DNA from: Cavia porcellus
Taxonomy: Eukaryota > Chordata > Mammalia > Rodentia > Caviidae
Reading direction: 5' to 3'
NCBI RefSeq assembly: GCF_034190915.1
Contig: NW_026947484.1
Location: 79,245,982-79,309,981, forward strand
DNA length: 64,000 nucleotides
Below the pieces are notes generated by a model that saw only the letters and a program-made list of their open reading frames with translations, did not search any database and was not told where the DNA came from. A program made the translations under genes and the position numbers. Each line of letters opens with the position of its first letter. Positions within the stretch are counted from its first letter, which is position 1. Below are positions 12,949 through 26,232 of this stretch, one piece after another.

Positions 12949-13351
12949 TAAACGTCCAAATATTTACAAAGGTTTTCCGAAACATTAGAAGTTTAAATTT
13001 ATTGAAAAAAAAAAAAAAGAGACATTTCTTTTGGGAAATGTAATTTTAAGCTTTGCAGTGGTTAAAAAACAGGAAAAAATTTAGAAACCATAATAATTAT
13101 ATCATTCAATTTAAGAACACACTGTTAGTTGGGAAGAAAAACCTCTAATCCCTACTAAAATGTTACTGGCATTAATTTAGCAAAGTTCTACCTATAACAG
13201 ATTTAAGTCACAGATCTATTTACTTTTTTCATATATTCAATAGTCATCCTGAGGTAATTTTTAATTAGCATTTTCCTTGGTTCCCCAAATTTGAGCTATT
13301 ATTTAAATGTTTATAATTCCACAAAACAGTCATAATTCTTCTTACACTTAC

Positions 13352-13385
13352 CAGTGTTACAGTGATGCTCCACCTGGTAACACTG
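13352..13385. repeat. Perfect 9-bp inverted repeat
   Basis: CAGTGTTAC (13352-13360) and GTAACACTG (13377-13385) with a 16-bp loop. Could form a hairpin in the intron transcript; probably incidental. Confidence 0.85.
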
Positions 13386-14041
13386 AAAGCATCAAGCAAT
13401 AGTCACAGTAACTCTGTTTTTTCAAAACTGTTAGCAGCTTTCAGATTGCCTCCCACCTCATCTTTTCCTTTGGCCCATTTTTCATTGCTCTTTCATTTTT
13501 GAGACCTGAGCTCATTTACGCTGCTGTTTCCTGCCTATGTTTATACCCTTAATTATTTATATGGTTAAAATGGTTTAAATAATTTTTAAATACTTTATTC
13601 CTGGATTCAGCATTAATAATCTTTTATCTATTAAAAAATCTCTTACTACTCATACAAGTAGGCATAGCTATTATTGTGTCTCAAGCATGTAAGCACATAG
13701 ACGATATGAATTTGCTTTATACTAAATATCAGACTGAAACTTTATTTAAAATTTGAAAATCACCATCAATGTTTTTTAACAAATAAATGGCAGCTTGTCA
13801 ATCATTCTTAAAATGCTTTATTTGTATTCAAACAGTATAAAAACCTAATAAAGGAGTATACTAGGGGCTTTATTTTTGAGACATTCTTTTGTACCTAACA
13901 GCCACTAAGTAATTCAAAGATTATAGGGGCTGAGACAGAAAGGTTAAGAAGCAAAATAAATAAATAAAACAAGCATTTAGAGGCAAGCAACACATGCAGA
14001 ACAAGCAAGAGATTAGTTTACGTGAAGAAGAGGCAACTTAC

Positions 14042-14116
14042 ATGGCTGTTGAGAAGAGAACTTCTGTGAGTGGACAGACCGTCAGACTTTTGCAGCGTCT
14101 CAATCGCCATTTCAAT
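14042..14116 (-). CDS. RFX3: RFX3 exon: linker before the DNA-binding domain
   Basis: This 75-bp exon encodes exactly 25 codons, IEMAIETLQKSDGLSTHRSS then LLNSH, phase 0 at both ends. In known RFX3 this segment follows SPAT and directly precedes [13 protein letters not shown]. The minus-strand acceptor is tattatcag and the donor is AGCCAT followed by gtaagt. Because it is symmetric, skipping it would not shift the frame, but I see no sign that it is optional. In the reference protein the next exon is 6361-6180. In this window a further 78-bp phase-0 candidate exon (12474-12397) lies between them. Confidence 0.95.
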
Positions 14117-16243
14117 CTGATAATAGATGTCATTAAAAAAAAGGGCTCAAGACAAGATAGTAACAAAAGGCTGACCAGAAAATTTTTGATAGATTCTTTT
14201 AAAGTTCAACTTCTTTTTCAATGATAGCTAAAGAACAGTTATCACTTAATGTGTTTTCCTCCTTCACCCACCCTCCAAAGCAACAAATAAAAATATGCAC
14301 ATTAACAGTAAGCCCATTGAAAAGTAAACCTTTTGAACATTCTGTTAATTATAATCAGTATAGAGATCTGAGGAGCAGGACCACAGAAGATTCTTCTAGT
14401 TATGAAAAAACATTCTTGATTTTCATAGTACAAGATGTGGGTTAATCACCACTCTCTAGTCTTCCATCTAATCAGTACTTAATTTTTTAAAATTCTGTCA
14501 ATAAAGAAAAATCAACAGATTGAGTCCAATATGCATTAGTATTTTAATGCAAATGCATACAAATCATCTATTAATATTTAAAAGCTATTAGGTCTATACA
14601 TTCCTTTCTTAATCCTGTATTAAAATTTGGAAGTGGATAGGAACAAACATTCAGATGTAACTATGGCTGCTACATTTTAGGATGTGGTAGTGAGACAGCG
14701 ATACTGGAAATTACAGCAGAAATGGAACGTAGAAGAGAAAATAATTTAGAGCCAACAAAGAAAATGAGCAACAAAAGAAATAATTTTCTTCTATATAATT
14801 TCAGCGCATGAACAATCATAAAACTTTACTTAAGAAGAAGGTCCTAATGAAGAACATGAGATGCTCTCAGTAACCTTATAGTTAAAAATTATTCCTATGA
14901 CTACTGCAGATTATGTTAAAAAAAAAAACAGGTAACAAATAATATGCATTTGGTAGCTGAATTATGCTTAATATATTAACTAACTTTTTTTAAAAAAATC
15001 ACAGTCCAATTCTAGAGAAAAACTAGATTTTATTAACCATCTAATACCATTAACAATTCAGAATGTGATTTAAAACAGTTAAATTTCTTATACTATACTT
15101 CACTGTGGAAATTGAAAAAGCCTCATTGTTTCCCTCCAAAAGAAAAAATGAGACTTAATAACTAATATCCAAAGCAGTCTTTATTTTCTATCAAACTTCT
15201 AGTTTCTTTATGATAGAACACTGTAAACAGACATTCAGCATCAGTTATAATGATATTAAATCCAAACAACTTGAGAATTGATAGCATTAATTTTATTATG
15301 TATTATTTTCCCAAACTGCTAGTTACTATCCAGAATTAATGAAAGGTAATACTAAGAATATGGTAAGTTAGGAAATTATAGAAAAAGTGCTCTTAAAATA
15401 GATATCAAATAACTATATAAGAATATATAAGATAAATTATTCTATTATTAATGCTTTTCAGATCACAAAATTAGGTAAGCTGGCTTTGTAAACATTTTCT
15501 TAATGTAGCTTATCATTATATCAAAAAATAGGTTATAGCTAACTGAAAAGGGCACATTTTAAAAATAGTATAAATATAAGGAATAAACAAACATTTTACC
15601 AAAATAGTAAATATGAAACAAAACAACTTTGGTATTATATCTCTAGAGGAAATTAATATGTGCTCTTTTTTTCAAAGAGAAAAAAATAGATAAAGTTAAA
15701 AAGATTTTTGTGACTATAAATCACATATAAAAAGAATTTGTTCAAAAGTATAACTTGCTGGCATGTCTACATTTACTTTAAAGTTTGAGTGAGGAAAATT
15801 CGGGATATGATTTCAATCTAACAAATGAAAATAAAATGATCTGTACCTTGTTACTTCATAGGTTTAAGTAAAGGGTAAGGACGGTCAGAAATACAATAGC
15901 TGAGCAACACTTGCGTGTGGGTACCTTGGCCAGAGGTATGTATGAAATGGATATGCACAGGAAAGGAGCCTCAAGCCCAAAACCTCCAGGAATGCATAGT
16001 TAGAGACTAAAACATGGTGTACTGGGCCACATGTCCAAGGAGGATCAAAATGCATTGTTTAAGGAATGAATGGTCTGGCCTTTGTCCTCCAGGTACTCTT
16101 GACTTATCATTTAGATTGGTCCCAAGGTCAGTCATTTAACAGACCACCCTGAGCTTCCTTCGTTCTTCCCCTGTGGCCTACTAGAGTTTCTGCCCAGATG
16201 TACTTCTTTTTTATTTATCCTTGGTTCTTGGTTCTGTTGACTA

Positions 16244-16277
16244 AAAACAAAACAAAACAAACAAAACAAAACAAAAA
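16244..16277 (+). repeat. (AAAAC)n simple repeat
   Basis: Runs of aaaac and aaac units, likely grown from a retroposon tail. Confidence 0.9.
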
Positions 16278-16544
16278 AACACCACAGAACATTTAGGGCT
16301 GTCTTTATGGTACTTTCTCATGCAGAAGGGGTCTTGGTTAAGGGTATCTCCTTTGGGCCTTCTTGAAGTTTGGATTGAACATTGACCCTAAGTAATCATT
16401 CATCCTTTGCACTGTGCCACAGTCATGATGTGGGACACTGTAGGGATATATATATATCTCCATGTCCTGGGTTTGTGAAGCAGCAATTTTAAGCGACTAG
16501 ACTAGTACAGTACTTTCCCCACCCCCATCCCACCTCCACTCATA

Positions 16545-16653
16545 AAGCTTGCTAGGTCTCTAAACTGCCCAGCCTGGACTCAAACTTGTAATCTTCCTGT
16601 CTGAGTTTCACAGAGTATAGAGCTAACAGGGGTATGCCACCATACCTGCTTTA
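16545..16653 (-). repeat. B1-like SINE, diverged
   Basis: The plus strand shows 'gcccagcctggactcaaact', then 'cctgtctgagtttcacagag', then 'ggtatgccaccatacctgc', the order of an inverted B1. Confidence 0.65.
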
Positions 16654-18690
16654 GCAGTACCTTTTCTTTGAAGAGCTAAACATTTCTTTTTCTTAGAGCT
16701 TTGCTTATATTACTAGCATTCTTTCTACACAGGCTCCTAGATTTCAACAGCTCTATAGCAGGTCACATTGTTAGAAAATGGTCTTTTCATTTTGGGCAGT
16801 TTTTTTTTCTCTTATGTACATACTGTATGTGTGCATGTACATATGTATATCCCAGGGATTGAGCACAGGCTGTCCCTGAGTTAGTCCCCTGTCCCTTCTG
16901 GACAGTTTTAAAGAGCTCAGAGGAGATGTAGAGGAAGAGAGATAACACAGATGAAACTGCATTCCCTATAATAGATACTGACTTTCTAAACTATCTTGGA
17001 GCTTTCAAATTTGGGTTCTTGTTTGAGTCACACCTGAAAACAAATGGCCTATTCATTTTCTTCTATAGGAATTTTCTGCCCTAATCCACTTCCATTGTAC
17101 TAAATTTGTAAAGCCCAGGTACAGAAAAAGAAAAAATGGAAAGATGGGACAACCAATAAATAAACAAAGATTCTTTTTTTCTTTATATAAAAGACAACAA
17201 CCTCAGAGCAAGTATGTTGGAGCCTACCTAAAAACCTACGTCTTTTAAATAATCATAAATTTGTTGAGGCTTATTAATTAGTCAAAAGGAATAACCAGAA
17301 TATTTACCACCTATCTGATAAGTGCTTTGAGAAATATAAAAAAGTTTTAATATATTTATCATATTTACTTTTTTAAATTGAAGAGAATTCTAATCTCATA
17401 AAGATCACAGACCTATTTTTATAAAGGAAGAGTTTTAATTGTTACAATGAAAGTACCTATCATATATAAGGTAGTATACAGAAAACAATGATTTAGAAAC
17501 ATAATGTATTAAATATTATAATCTAGCAACACAGAGTACAAAGTCATATACATGGATAAATGCATGGTTACATGAACAAGGCTATATGTAACAAAAGCAA
17601 ATGTGTACTTTAGGAAAGTAAAAGAAAATAAGGACAATATTCTTTAAGTCTTGGATAAATCTTGGCCTCTTCCTGAGAATGCGATCAAAACCCTTAAATC
17701 TCCACAGAGAAAAAGTATATTGAAGCATCCTCTGAAATCTGCATTCTTTACTCCGGTGTTTATACACTTTCTGAAGTCAGAACTCACAGTTGAAGTATAA
17801 GTGTTGTAGTAGTAGGAAAAAGGCAGTAGATTTAAGGGAGGAAGAACAAACTCAATAAATTCAGGAGGCATGAAAGTAGTGAGTTCATATTTGAGAAGTG
17901 GTAAGGAATCAAGCTGTGATACATAGAAGGACAAAACACACACAGTAGTGGTATGAGGAGGACTGAAAAAGTATGTTGGAATTAGATACTGATACGTGGC
18001 AGTCAAGGAAAAGCTGTATTAACAAGGTTTTGAGGAAATATATGAATATTGAAAAAATGTTGGTTTTCAGATAAAGCCGTGAGATAGTTTTTGTTAGGTA
18101 TAGGAAAGGGCTAAGTGTGTCTAGTAAGTGTTTACAGACTGAACAGAAGCTTTAAAGGACAGGACAAGAGCATGAGAAAAGATTATCACCCATAGGAGCA
18201 CATTATGACAATGAAGAGAATAAGAGGAGGAGAAATTAGAGGAATAATGTAAAAATGGAAAAGTATAATAATGAGGCAAATTTTGATATTGCACAGTTAT
18301 AAAGGATTAATCAGTTCTATTATTTTAAATGAATTACTATGCCATTTCCTATCAATTAAGCAATAATTTGTTCTTATCTTTGTTTCATGGACAAAAATCT
18401 ACGTGTTTGGGAATGGGGTAGAGAGAGGAACAGACTACAAATTGATTAAATAAACTTTTAGTAAAATTAGGATAAATTTGTACCAGACTAATGAAGTATG
18501 CAATTAACTTGTTAACTTCTCCATTGTTGTTTATTGGATTAATTGAGCATGTATTTGTTCAACTCCTGGGGTTTGACTAATGTCAAGAAAAAGATGGCAT
18601 GCTTCAGCATCTTATACCTAAAATACTGAGTTCAAAAGTGAACTGGTCAGATTATAAACTTTCAGTTTACTGTAAATCACTTAAAAATAA

Positions 18691-18832
18691 ATTTTGAGGT
18701 ACTGGGTATGGGGGGCGCATGGCTGTAATCCCAGCATTCAAGAGAATCACTGTGAATTGGAAGCCAACCTAGACTACTGGACTACATAGCAAGACCCTGC
18801 CTCAAACAGACAAACAAAAACTCTAAAGACTA
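18691..18832 (+). repeat. B1-like SINE
   Basis: It reads, in B1 order, 'ggtatggggggcgcatggc', 'tgtaatcccagcattcaag', 'ccaacctagactactggac', 'tacatagcaagaccctgcct', then an A-rich tail with caaacaaa. The 5' half keeps an A-box-like segment. It is a diverged copy. Confidence 0.8.
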
Positions 18833-18912
18833 AAATTTAGGACTGAACAATCATTTATACATTTCCCCTAGATAGAAACCATAATACCCACAATCATCAT
18901 AAAATAGGCATA

Positions 18913-19020
18913 CTGATTCACAAGATTAGTGGTCTGATTCACAAGATTAGTGATATTCAAGGTAATACATATTTGTATGATTCACAAGATTAGTGATATT
19001 AAAGATAATACATATTTCAT
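18913..19020 (+). repeat. Short tandem duplication (44-bp unit)
   Basis: 'tgattcacaagattagtg' occurs three times, at 18914, 18935 and 18978. The last two copies extend into 'atatt.aag.taatacatat', giving a unit of about 44 bp; the first is a partial unit of about 21 bp. No known family recognised. Confidence 0.9.
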
Positions 19021-19502
19021 ACATTTGAAAAATGTTCTTAATCTTAATAAATACATTACAACTCTGTAGCTTCATTCAATGAAACTAACTGGTTAGATTA
19101 CCAGGAATTAAACGTAAAAGTGACTGAATTCTAAGAATATTCAGAGTTTTTTTTTTTTTTAAAGAAAGAAAGTAATACAACTAAATAAATAACTCTATCA
19201 GTATTAAACAGCCATGGTACTTGCTACTGATAGAGAGAACTATTAAACCAACACAACTTCATGTGATTGTATTCCATTTTAACAGACATAAAATCTCCTT
19301 GTGCACAAGGTGAAATGTTAGCTAGCACTGTATCGGGGGTGGTATATGGAGAAAAGGACAGAGGAAGGAAAGCACATATGAGGAAAGCAAGAAAATGGTA
19401 CCTTAGATTTTCAGAACACAGCCTGTCAGTTAGTAGCTTAAGACATATTATGGCTTGACTAACTGGTAGAAGTGACACAAGTCATTTCAAATACAAGGGA
19501 AT

Positions 19503-19542
19503 ATACACACATATGCACACACAGTCACACACACACATTCAC

Positions 19543-19600
<58 letters not shown>
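19503..19600 (+). repeat. (CA)n microsatellite, interrupted
   Basis: A nearly 100-bp CA-rich tract with a pure run of about 20 units at its right end and interruptions (tg, gt, ttc, aa) on the left. Confidence 0.97.
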
Positions 19601-19604
<4 letters not shown>

Positions 19605-22440
19605 TCAGTGCCAGAGATTTAAAAGAACCCAAATGAATTAAACACTTAAATTACTAGGGGAGGAAGAGAAGAATTATGTGTTGCCGGCACATTTCTACAT
19701 AGTATGGGTAAGATAGTTGTTTAATGGAGAATTGAAAAAGAATGTCTGAATTCTGGTAGGAATAGATTTGTAGATTAGTATACATTAGATAGAGTACATA
19801 AGGTAAGATGGTCCAATGTATGTATGAAAAAGTAAAAGACTCACTGAAGGGTGTGGCTTCTTTAGGAATAGGCAAATTAAGATAGACTGTAATTTCTTGG
19901 CTAGGACTTTTGATTAAATAGTATGCATGCCATGGTTAAAAAAATCTTGAGAAAGAAAATTATTATGATTAGATAGGACTTTATGTATCAGTCTTGTATA
20001 GAATGAGAGAGAATCTAGGCAAAATAAAATTTAGAAGCTATAGTAATATCTGAGATCCAAGTAAGAGCCTGAACAAGGCAGTATGGAGAATAAAAAGATG
20101 AATATAAATATATTTTAAAGGTAGAGAGTCTGAGAAAGCTTGGTAGTGCCTTATTTTTATTTGAAATGAACACAACAGTGTACTTCATCACTGTGTGATT
20201 ATAACATTTTAAATATATATCAGTATAAATCAGATTCTAAATGTTTTCCTATTCATTCAAATTTCTGCTGGATAATCTTTATTCTAAAAATACTGACCAT
20301 TTCATTATTAAAAGTTCAACTCTATACTAAAATAATTTTAACTTCAGTGCAAAAATATTATAACCAGGTTAATAAGAGGTTCTGTGACAACCTGAATGTT
20401 GGACTAATTTATGGCCTCATTGATGTCTCCTAGAGTGTTGCTCCTTTCTCTTAGATTCTCTTACATCTTTTTTAGTAAGGTCCTTTTGGCTTTTTCTACT
20501 TAACGATAGAGTCAAAAATTTTTTATGACTACAAGAATCCTTTTTTCCCAATTAAAAAATGGGCATGACAAATTGCAAAAATGTTCCATTTTTTTGCCTT
20601 AGTGAAGTATTAGAGAAGTACATTTATTTATTTACTTATATTTATTAATTTTAGAAATTCTCTGAACTAAGAAATAGTACCCAACTTTATCTGTTGAACA
20701 AATCATCTTGAGACTAAGTCATCAATTACATTCATGGTCTCTACCATTAGCTAGTCGTAGGATACATAGTGCTCAGAAGTTAGGACTGGTTCGTGATGGT
20801 CTTAGACTATCATCTCATAATTACATATGAAACTATGGTAACTTATCTGAAATCAAATAGTGGAGTGTGCCATGTTTGTGATGAGATAACTGGTCTTGAA
20901 AAATAGGCTTACACATCATTAAGTGAGATCATTGGACAGGGTGAGACTTAGAAGCTAGTCATGTGAAATGGGATATAAGAAACAGATATCCACTCTAGCT
21001 AGTAAAGGCATATTAAAGGCACATTAAAAACTATGATGTGTTGAAGAACATAAAAGCAGACCATTGGTAATACACTTGAGATAATTCAAAACCCTCCAGA
21101 TTTACTGTCTAAAACAGGATTTTAAGACAATGGACATTTATTCTAACACTGGTTATCATCCTAATATAAGAACACTTCATCCAGCCATAACTTTTTCAGA
21201 AAATAGAAACACAGGCTGTTGAAATGTTAGAGGAATGGTAGGCCTGTAGTCAGGTAAGTGATAAGAACTGATAACAAGTTCCCTGGACATAGGAATTACA
21301 TATTCTACAACCAAAGAATACCTGGCAAAATTGAAGTTCAGGTAATGTGGAGAACTACCCATGCTCATGCCAAATTTCTGACCACACGTTAGTAACAAGA
21401 CCTAAAGATATCTTCACAGTTTGTCATCAAACAAAGTGTTCTGTAGCATAATTAGAAAATCAAACTTGGTTGGAGCAACTAGCTGAGAGGACAGATTACA
21501 ATGAAGATGATTCAGAGAAAGTAAGACCTGACTTATGTCTGGAAGGCCTCTCCCCAACACACGCACTACTCCTGCCATTACCACCACCACCGAAGTGTTT
21601 CTCTATAAATGATTTAATTTGGTTGAAGAAATACAGGATGGGAATATCAATTTTATGAGAATGATGTTTAAAATTGGGATTCCCAGTGGGGATGGGAGAA
21701 TTAAAGTAAATACAGCTCATTCAAATGAACACCAGATTTTAAAGACATAATCACAGGGAATTATACATGAGTTTCCCTCATCTGACCAAAATGATCTCTA
21801 CACTAAGCCTTGAGTGCTAGTCAGGAATGGTATAAATTGCTTCTAGTATTAAAAATGGCATTTTCAACAACTGTGATAAAAATATGCCCATACTGCATGC
21901 AACAAGACGACTTTAACTATCTTGGCATAGATTTATGGAAAACATATAGATCATATAAAGCAGATTATATAATTTCTAACTATATCAGATATTCGTATAT
22001 CTGCTATATATACATATATATATATATTCATATATCTACTGTATCTGTTAGACTATAGTAGTAGGATATCCTCCAACATTTCTCAGGAATTCAGGAATTA
22101 GGACTAAAAATTTCCAAAAGGCCAGGGAGATGCTGAATTCACAATTTCACATCTGGAAGGAAAAACTAAGCTAAGTGTTTCCCCTACAAAGTTGTAGAAA
22201 CCTCTCCCAGGAGGACCTGTGGCAAGCAAGGAGGTTATTATCTGATGAAAAAAAGCATGGCAGACATGTGGCTCAAAAGTCAGAATAAACACTCTTATTA
22301 TCACTCAGATATTAATGCTGAGATTGTAGAATCAAAGACAGATACACAGTCTCCAGGAATTCATGGCCATCTTGAGGCCTGTGCTGCATCAACTAAGAAT
22401 CAGTATCCCAAAAGGGACCTTTTTAAAAAGGTGCATCTAT

Positions 22441-22532
22441 GGGTCTGGGGATTTAGCTCAGCGGCATAAGCACCTGCCTTGCAAGCAGGCAGTCGTGAGT
22501 TCGATCCCTGGTACCGATAAAAAGGAAAAAGA

Positions 22533-22563
<31 letters not shown>
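22441..22563 (+). repeat. Young ID-type SINE with target-site duplication
   Basis: A full-length copy: head 'tctggggatttagctcagc', anticodon-like arm CCTGC-CTTGCAA-GCAGG, B box 'gagttcgatccc', 3' end 'ggtaccgataaaaagg', then a long A tail. It is flanked by a direct repeat of at least 15 bp (aaaggtgcatctatg). The loop carries TGC at the anticodon position, so the source resembles tRNA-Ala(UGC). This is a retroposon, not a working tRNA gene. Confidence 0.93.
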
Positions 22564-22565
<2 letters not shown>

Positions 22566-23587
22566 TGCATCTATGCTCTAAGGGGATCATACTGAAGAGA
22601 AGAAGGTTAAAATGAACTCTGGGTCTTCGTGAATATTCTATTTGTATTTTCTTTACCCATGCTCAAAGGAGAGATCAATACTATATATTTTTGGATCCAA
22701 TTTTTAAACAGAAAAAATTAAAAGAAAAAAATATCTCTGTCATTCCCCACTTTTTACTTATAATGTCCTTCACCATTTACCAAAGATTCCTTTTAATAAG
22801 ATGGTCAATTGTTTTGCACAGTTGCTACCAGCTCGAAGCTTTCCTCTGAGTGGTTGAGATTTAGAGGAGACTGGAATGATCTTAGATCTACAAGATGAAT
22901 TGAGTGCTCGCTGGCAGAAAGTACAGACTCTGGAGAACAAAGTGATGCAAAGACATTTTGTGTGACTGCTATGAAGAATGTAGTGCTAAAGCTTTCATTC
23001 TGTCTCCTAGAAGATCATCAAGAAAATCTATGCTACTCAAATACTTCTAGTACAAATAATTAGATAGGCTAGAGCACAGTTTAGAAGCAGGAGATAATGC
23101 TTTAAAAAAAGCCCTTCCTTTTGAGTCAGAAGGAAATATGAAGAGATGGTAGTATTTTGAGTGATTTGCATGAGACAAAAAGAGATTCCCCTAAACATGA
23201 GGGGAAAGCATATTTACTACATATATGCTAATAGGATACCATATACGTGGACAATTACAACTCAGTGTAAATACCATTCTATTACCTGCTAATAAGACAG
23301 AAGGAAAAAAACCAACTGTATCATCTTATTTATTAGCTTTATAGGTCAAGTTGTATTTTCTTTATTCTTAAATGGCTTTTTAATTCTTTTTGAAGAATAA
23401 AGGTCAAGACTGACATATTCAACTACCGCTATAATCAAAGTTGACCTCATGCTAGAAATCATGTCCATTTTAGAACTGTTAAGGTTGGTTTTAAAACAGA
23501 CTACTACAATGCTTTATGACTTACGTAGCATTTTATGAGTTAATTTTCATTAATCTTCACGAAGAAAAAATCTTGTGAAAAAGGATA

Positions 23588-23740
23588 GGCAAGGAATAAT
23601 AGCTCTTTTTTACAGGGTTAGAAAACTAAGGCTCTCTAAAATTAACAAGCTTTCTTGAGATTACAAAAATAATAACTATGAGAGTGGATCATCACTCTCA
23701 TATTTACTGAGGGCTTCCTAAAGGAAGTTCTTCAACAACA
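23588..23740 (-). repeat. MIR SINE, diverged
   Basis: 'ttttttacagggttagaaaa' followed by 'ctaaggctctctaaaattaa' and 'caagctttcttgagattac' is the inverted MIR core (ttttacagatgaggaaactgaggc order). Confidence 0.65.
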
Positions 23741-25431
23741 GAACATTTCTATTTTGCACTTAATTTATGTGATCATTAATACAAAGAATTTTTGAAATAT
23801 AGTTGATACTATTGTTATTTGACAATTGTTATGGATGCCAAGTAAACAATCAAAAATAAAAAGAAGCAATAATGACTATGAAAAATCTCAATGGAGTTTT
23901 TATATACACTTTTCATGTATAACCTGCTAATTCTTCAACCTCTTCTTCAATTTGCCCAAAACACTGTTTTTCAGAATGTGAAGAACAGTCTCTGGGGTAG
24001 GAAATCAATTATATAGGTCCTGACCAACAATTCTAAAAAGTTAAACTGAGTAGAAAATAATAAAAATTCACTGCATATACTTTTATTAGAACCCATTCCA
24101 TGGAACTTTGAGTTCTGTCACATGTACATGTGTTCATGTATGGAGATAGTCATACATATGTGCAGATACATGTGCACTCATGAACTGGCACATGAGTCCT
24201 GTCACACAGTTAAAGGTATTTTTCATTGCAGCACAAAAAAAAAAAAAAAAAAAAGAATACTCTGCACTTAGCAGTTAAACTAAATCAGTTCTTTTCCACA
24301 CAATGATATCTCCTAGTAAGGACTATAAGGTGTCTTTTGGACCCAGGAAGCCTGAAAAATATATTGTATGCATTTGCTGTGATTATGATATTGATGTTTA
24401 CACTTTAAGTTCAAGTCAAATATTAATTAATATATGAATAAATATATTCCACAGTAATGTTTAAAAGGGTCTAACCATGAAAGATTCATGACAGGCTATT
24501 CTCTCAGCACTTATAAATGCCCAGAGAACACACTTAGGTAACCTTTGCTTTTTGTGTCTTCTTGAACCACAGAGTAACAAAGAACAAAATTTTGATCTTG
24601 ACACATTTAAAGTAAGCTTCATAGCAAACACATTTTAGGTCTTAAAAATGTTCAACTATGTAAGATCTTTTCCTTTCTCTTCAATAACATCTTGGGAAAT
24701 TCTGAAAATTAGTATGCTTTCAACCTGAAGCTTTAGCAATTTTTCACTACCTGAAGCTATTTTGAAAACTTTTATTGGAAAAAAATTGGATTAGAAAACA
24801 GTATAAATTGTATGTGTTCTCAGAACATTTGTCTAAGTTGGGAAAGTGAGTAGAAACCAAGATTATTTCTTCGGGGGCTTTCACTGATTGGTTTGTAGAG
24901 ACTACATTCTAAAAAAGTAATAAACACATCTTTTTATCCACGTGAAATTAATTTTGATACAAAGACTAATATATGGGACTAATTTTCTAAATTGCTTATC
25001 CAACTTTTCCAAATATCATTATTGAACATATTACTTCTTCCCTGACAAAGAATGTCACACTTATTCTCTACTATATTTGTTTGGCTTATTTAAAATTTTT
25101 AGTTTATTTCATTTATTGGTTCATATTCATTTGACTAGGCAATTCTATTTTAATTAAAATGTTTTCATAAAGGGTAGGGTATTTCCTCCCTCATTATTCT
25201 TTATATGTCTTTTTACAACATTTTCTATTTCTATATTGCCTTTACAAAAAGAGCAAAAAATCTACTGAAATTTTGATTGAGATTATGCTGAAATATCTTC
25301 AAGTAAATTTAGGGAGATTCAATGTTGACAGTGATATTTCCTATCTAAGAATATGGTATGCCTTTCCAATTATTCAATTTCTCTTTATTTCCCTCGGGAA
25401 CTACAAAAAATTTTATTTATGGTATCTAGAT

Positions 25432-25434
<3 letters not shown>

Positions 25435-25469
<35 letters not shown>
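25435..25469 (+). repeat. (CA)n microsatellite
   Basis: About 17 uninterrupted CA units. Confidence 0.97.
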
Positions 25470-25470
<1 letters not shown>

Positions 25471-25796
25471 CTGGAACACATATTTTTTATTGACAAGTAT
25501 TTTTAAATTGACAAGCAGCTGATGATTTCATTTTACACTTACTTTGTATTGAATCACCTTACTAAACTCTTTCATAGTTTCATTTCTTTTTTTAATCAGA
25601 TATACAATCACATCACCCATAAGTTCTGATTTCTTCATTTCTTTTTGTTTTTAGGTTTCCTTGTTATTTCTGCCTAACTGCATTTTTCCTGTATTTTGAG
25701 AATAAAATTTAAAATCATACGTTCTTTTCTTATATGAGATAGGAAAGTCATTAAAATTTATACCAAGTAAACTTGAATATATAAAATTACATCTAG

Positions 25797-25906
25797 GGGC
25801 TGGAGGTTTAGCTCAGCGGCATAAGCACCTGCCTTGCAAGCAGGTGGTCGTGAGTTCGATCCCCGGTACCGATAAAAATGAAAAAGACCAAAAAAAAAAA
25901 AATAAA
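25797..25906 (+). repeat. Young ID-type SINE with target-site duplication
   Basis: A full-length copy starting ggggctggaggtttagctca and ending 'ggtaccgataaaaatg' with an A-rich tail. It is flanked by the direct repeat 'aaaattacatcta'. Small differences from the 22441 copy (caggtggtcg for caggcagtcg) suggest more than one source subtype. Confidence 0.93.
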
Positions 25907-26118
25907 TAAAATTACATCTAACAATCTATAGCTACATTATAAAATTCCTAGCCCATGAAATTTGCCACCAGTAGTATAATCACAGCTAGATATAAATAAA
26001 ACTAGATAATTTTGTGGCCAATAAACACAACTGTAGTCATGTATGCTGAAATACTGGCAATCTGATCACATGGTTTGCAGGATGAACTAATAATCACAAG
26101 GTCATGAGAAATTTCTCC

Positions 26119-26232
26119 TGGGGGCTGGGGATTTAGCTCAGCGGCGTAAGCACCTGCCTTGCAAGCAGGCAGTTGTGAGTTTGATCCCTGGTACCGATAA
26201 AAATGAAAAAGACAAAAAAAAAAAAAAAAAAA
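26119..26232 (+). repeat. Young ID-type SINE with target-site duplication
   Basis: A full-length copy (head ggggctggggatttagctca) with a pure A tail, flanked by 'agaaatttctcct' on both sides. It lies only about 210 bp from the previous ID insertion, in the same orientation. The B box carries a CpG-to-TG change (gagtttgatccc). Confidence 0.93.

Larger units (their letters stand above)
12475..14041 (-). other. RFX3: RFX3 intron sequence, 1,567 bp
   Basis: This is the intron between the 14042 exon and the candidate cassette exon. It contains a fragment of the 3' half of an ID-type SINE (12898-12948) and a perfect 9-bp inverted repeat at 13352-13385. No other feature was recognised. Confidence 0.75.

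Noticed and set aside
17644..18006. 120-codon minus-strand ORF
   Set aside because: No recognisable domain, no splice phase matching RFX3, and purine-rich plus-strand context typical of old repeat debris.
18913..19020. Possible CRISPR-like or regulatory direct repeats
   Set aside because: Only two to three adjacent copies without regular spacers, in a mammalian intron; ordinary tandem duplication.
22441..22520. Possible tRNA-Ala gene
   Set aside because: Anticodon arm and B box are tRNA-like, but the acceptor and T stems do not close, and the segment ends in a SINE tail with target-site duplications.
22363..22581. ORFs sharing LPCKQAVVSSIP with 41189-41467 and 50533-50745
   Set aside because: The shared peptide is translation of the ID SINE, not a protein family.
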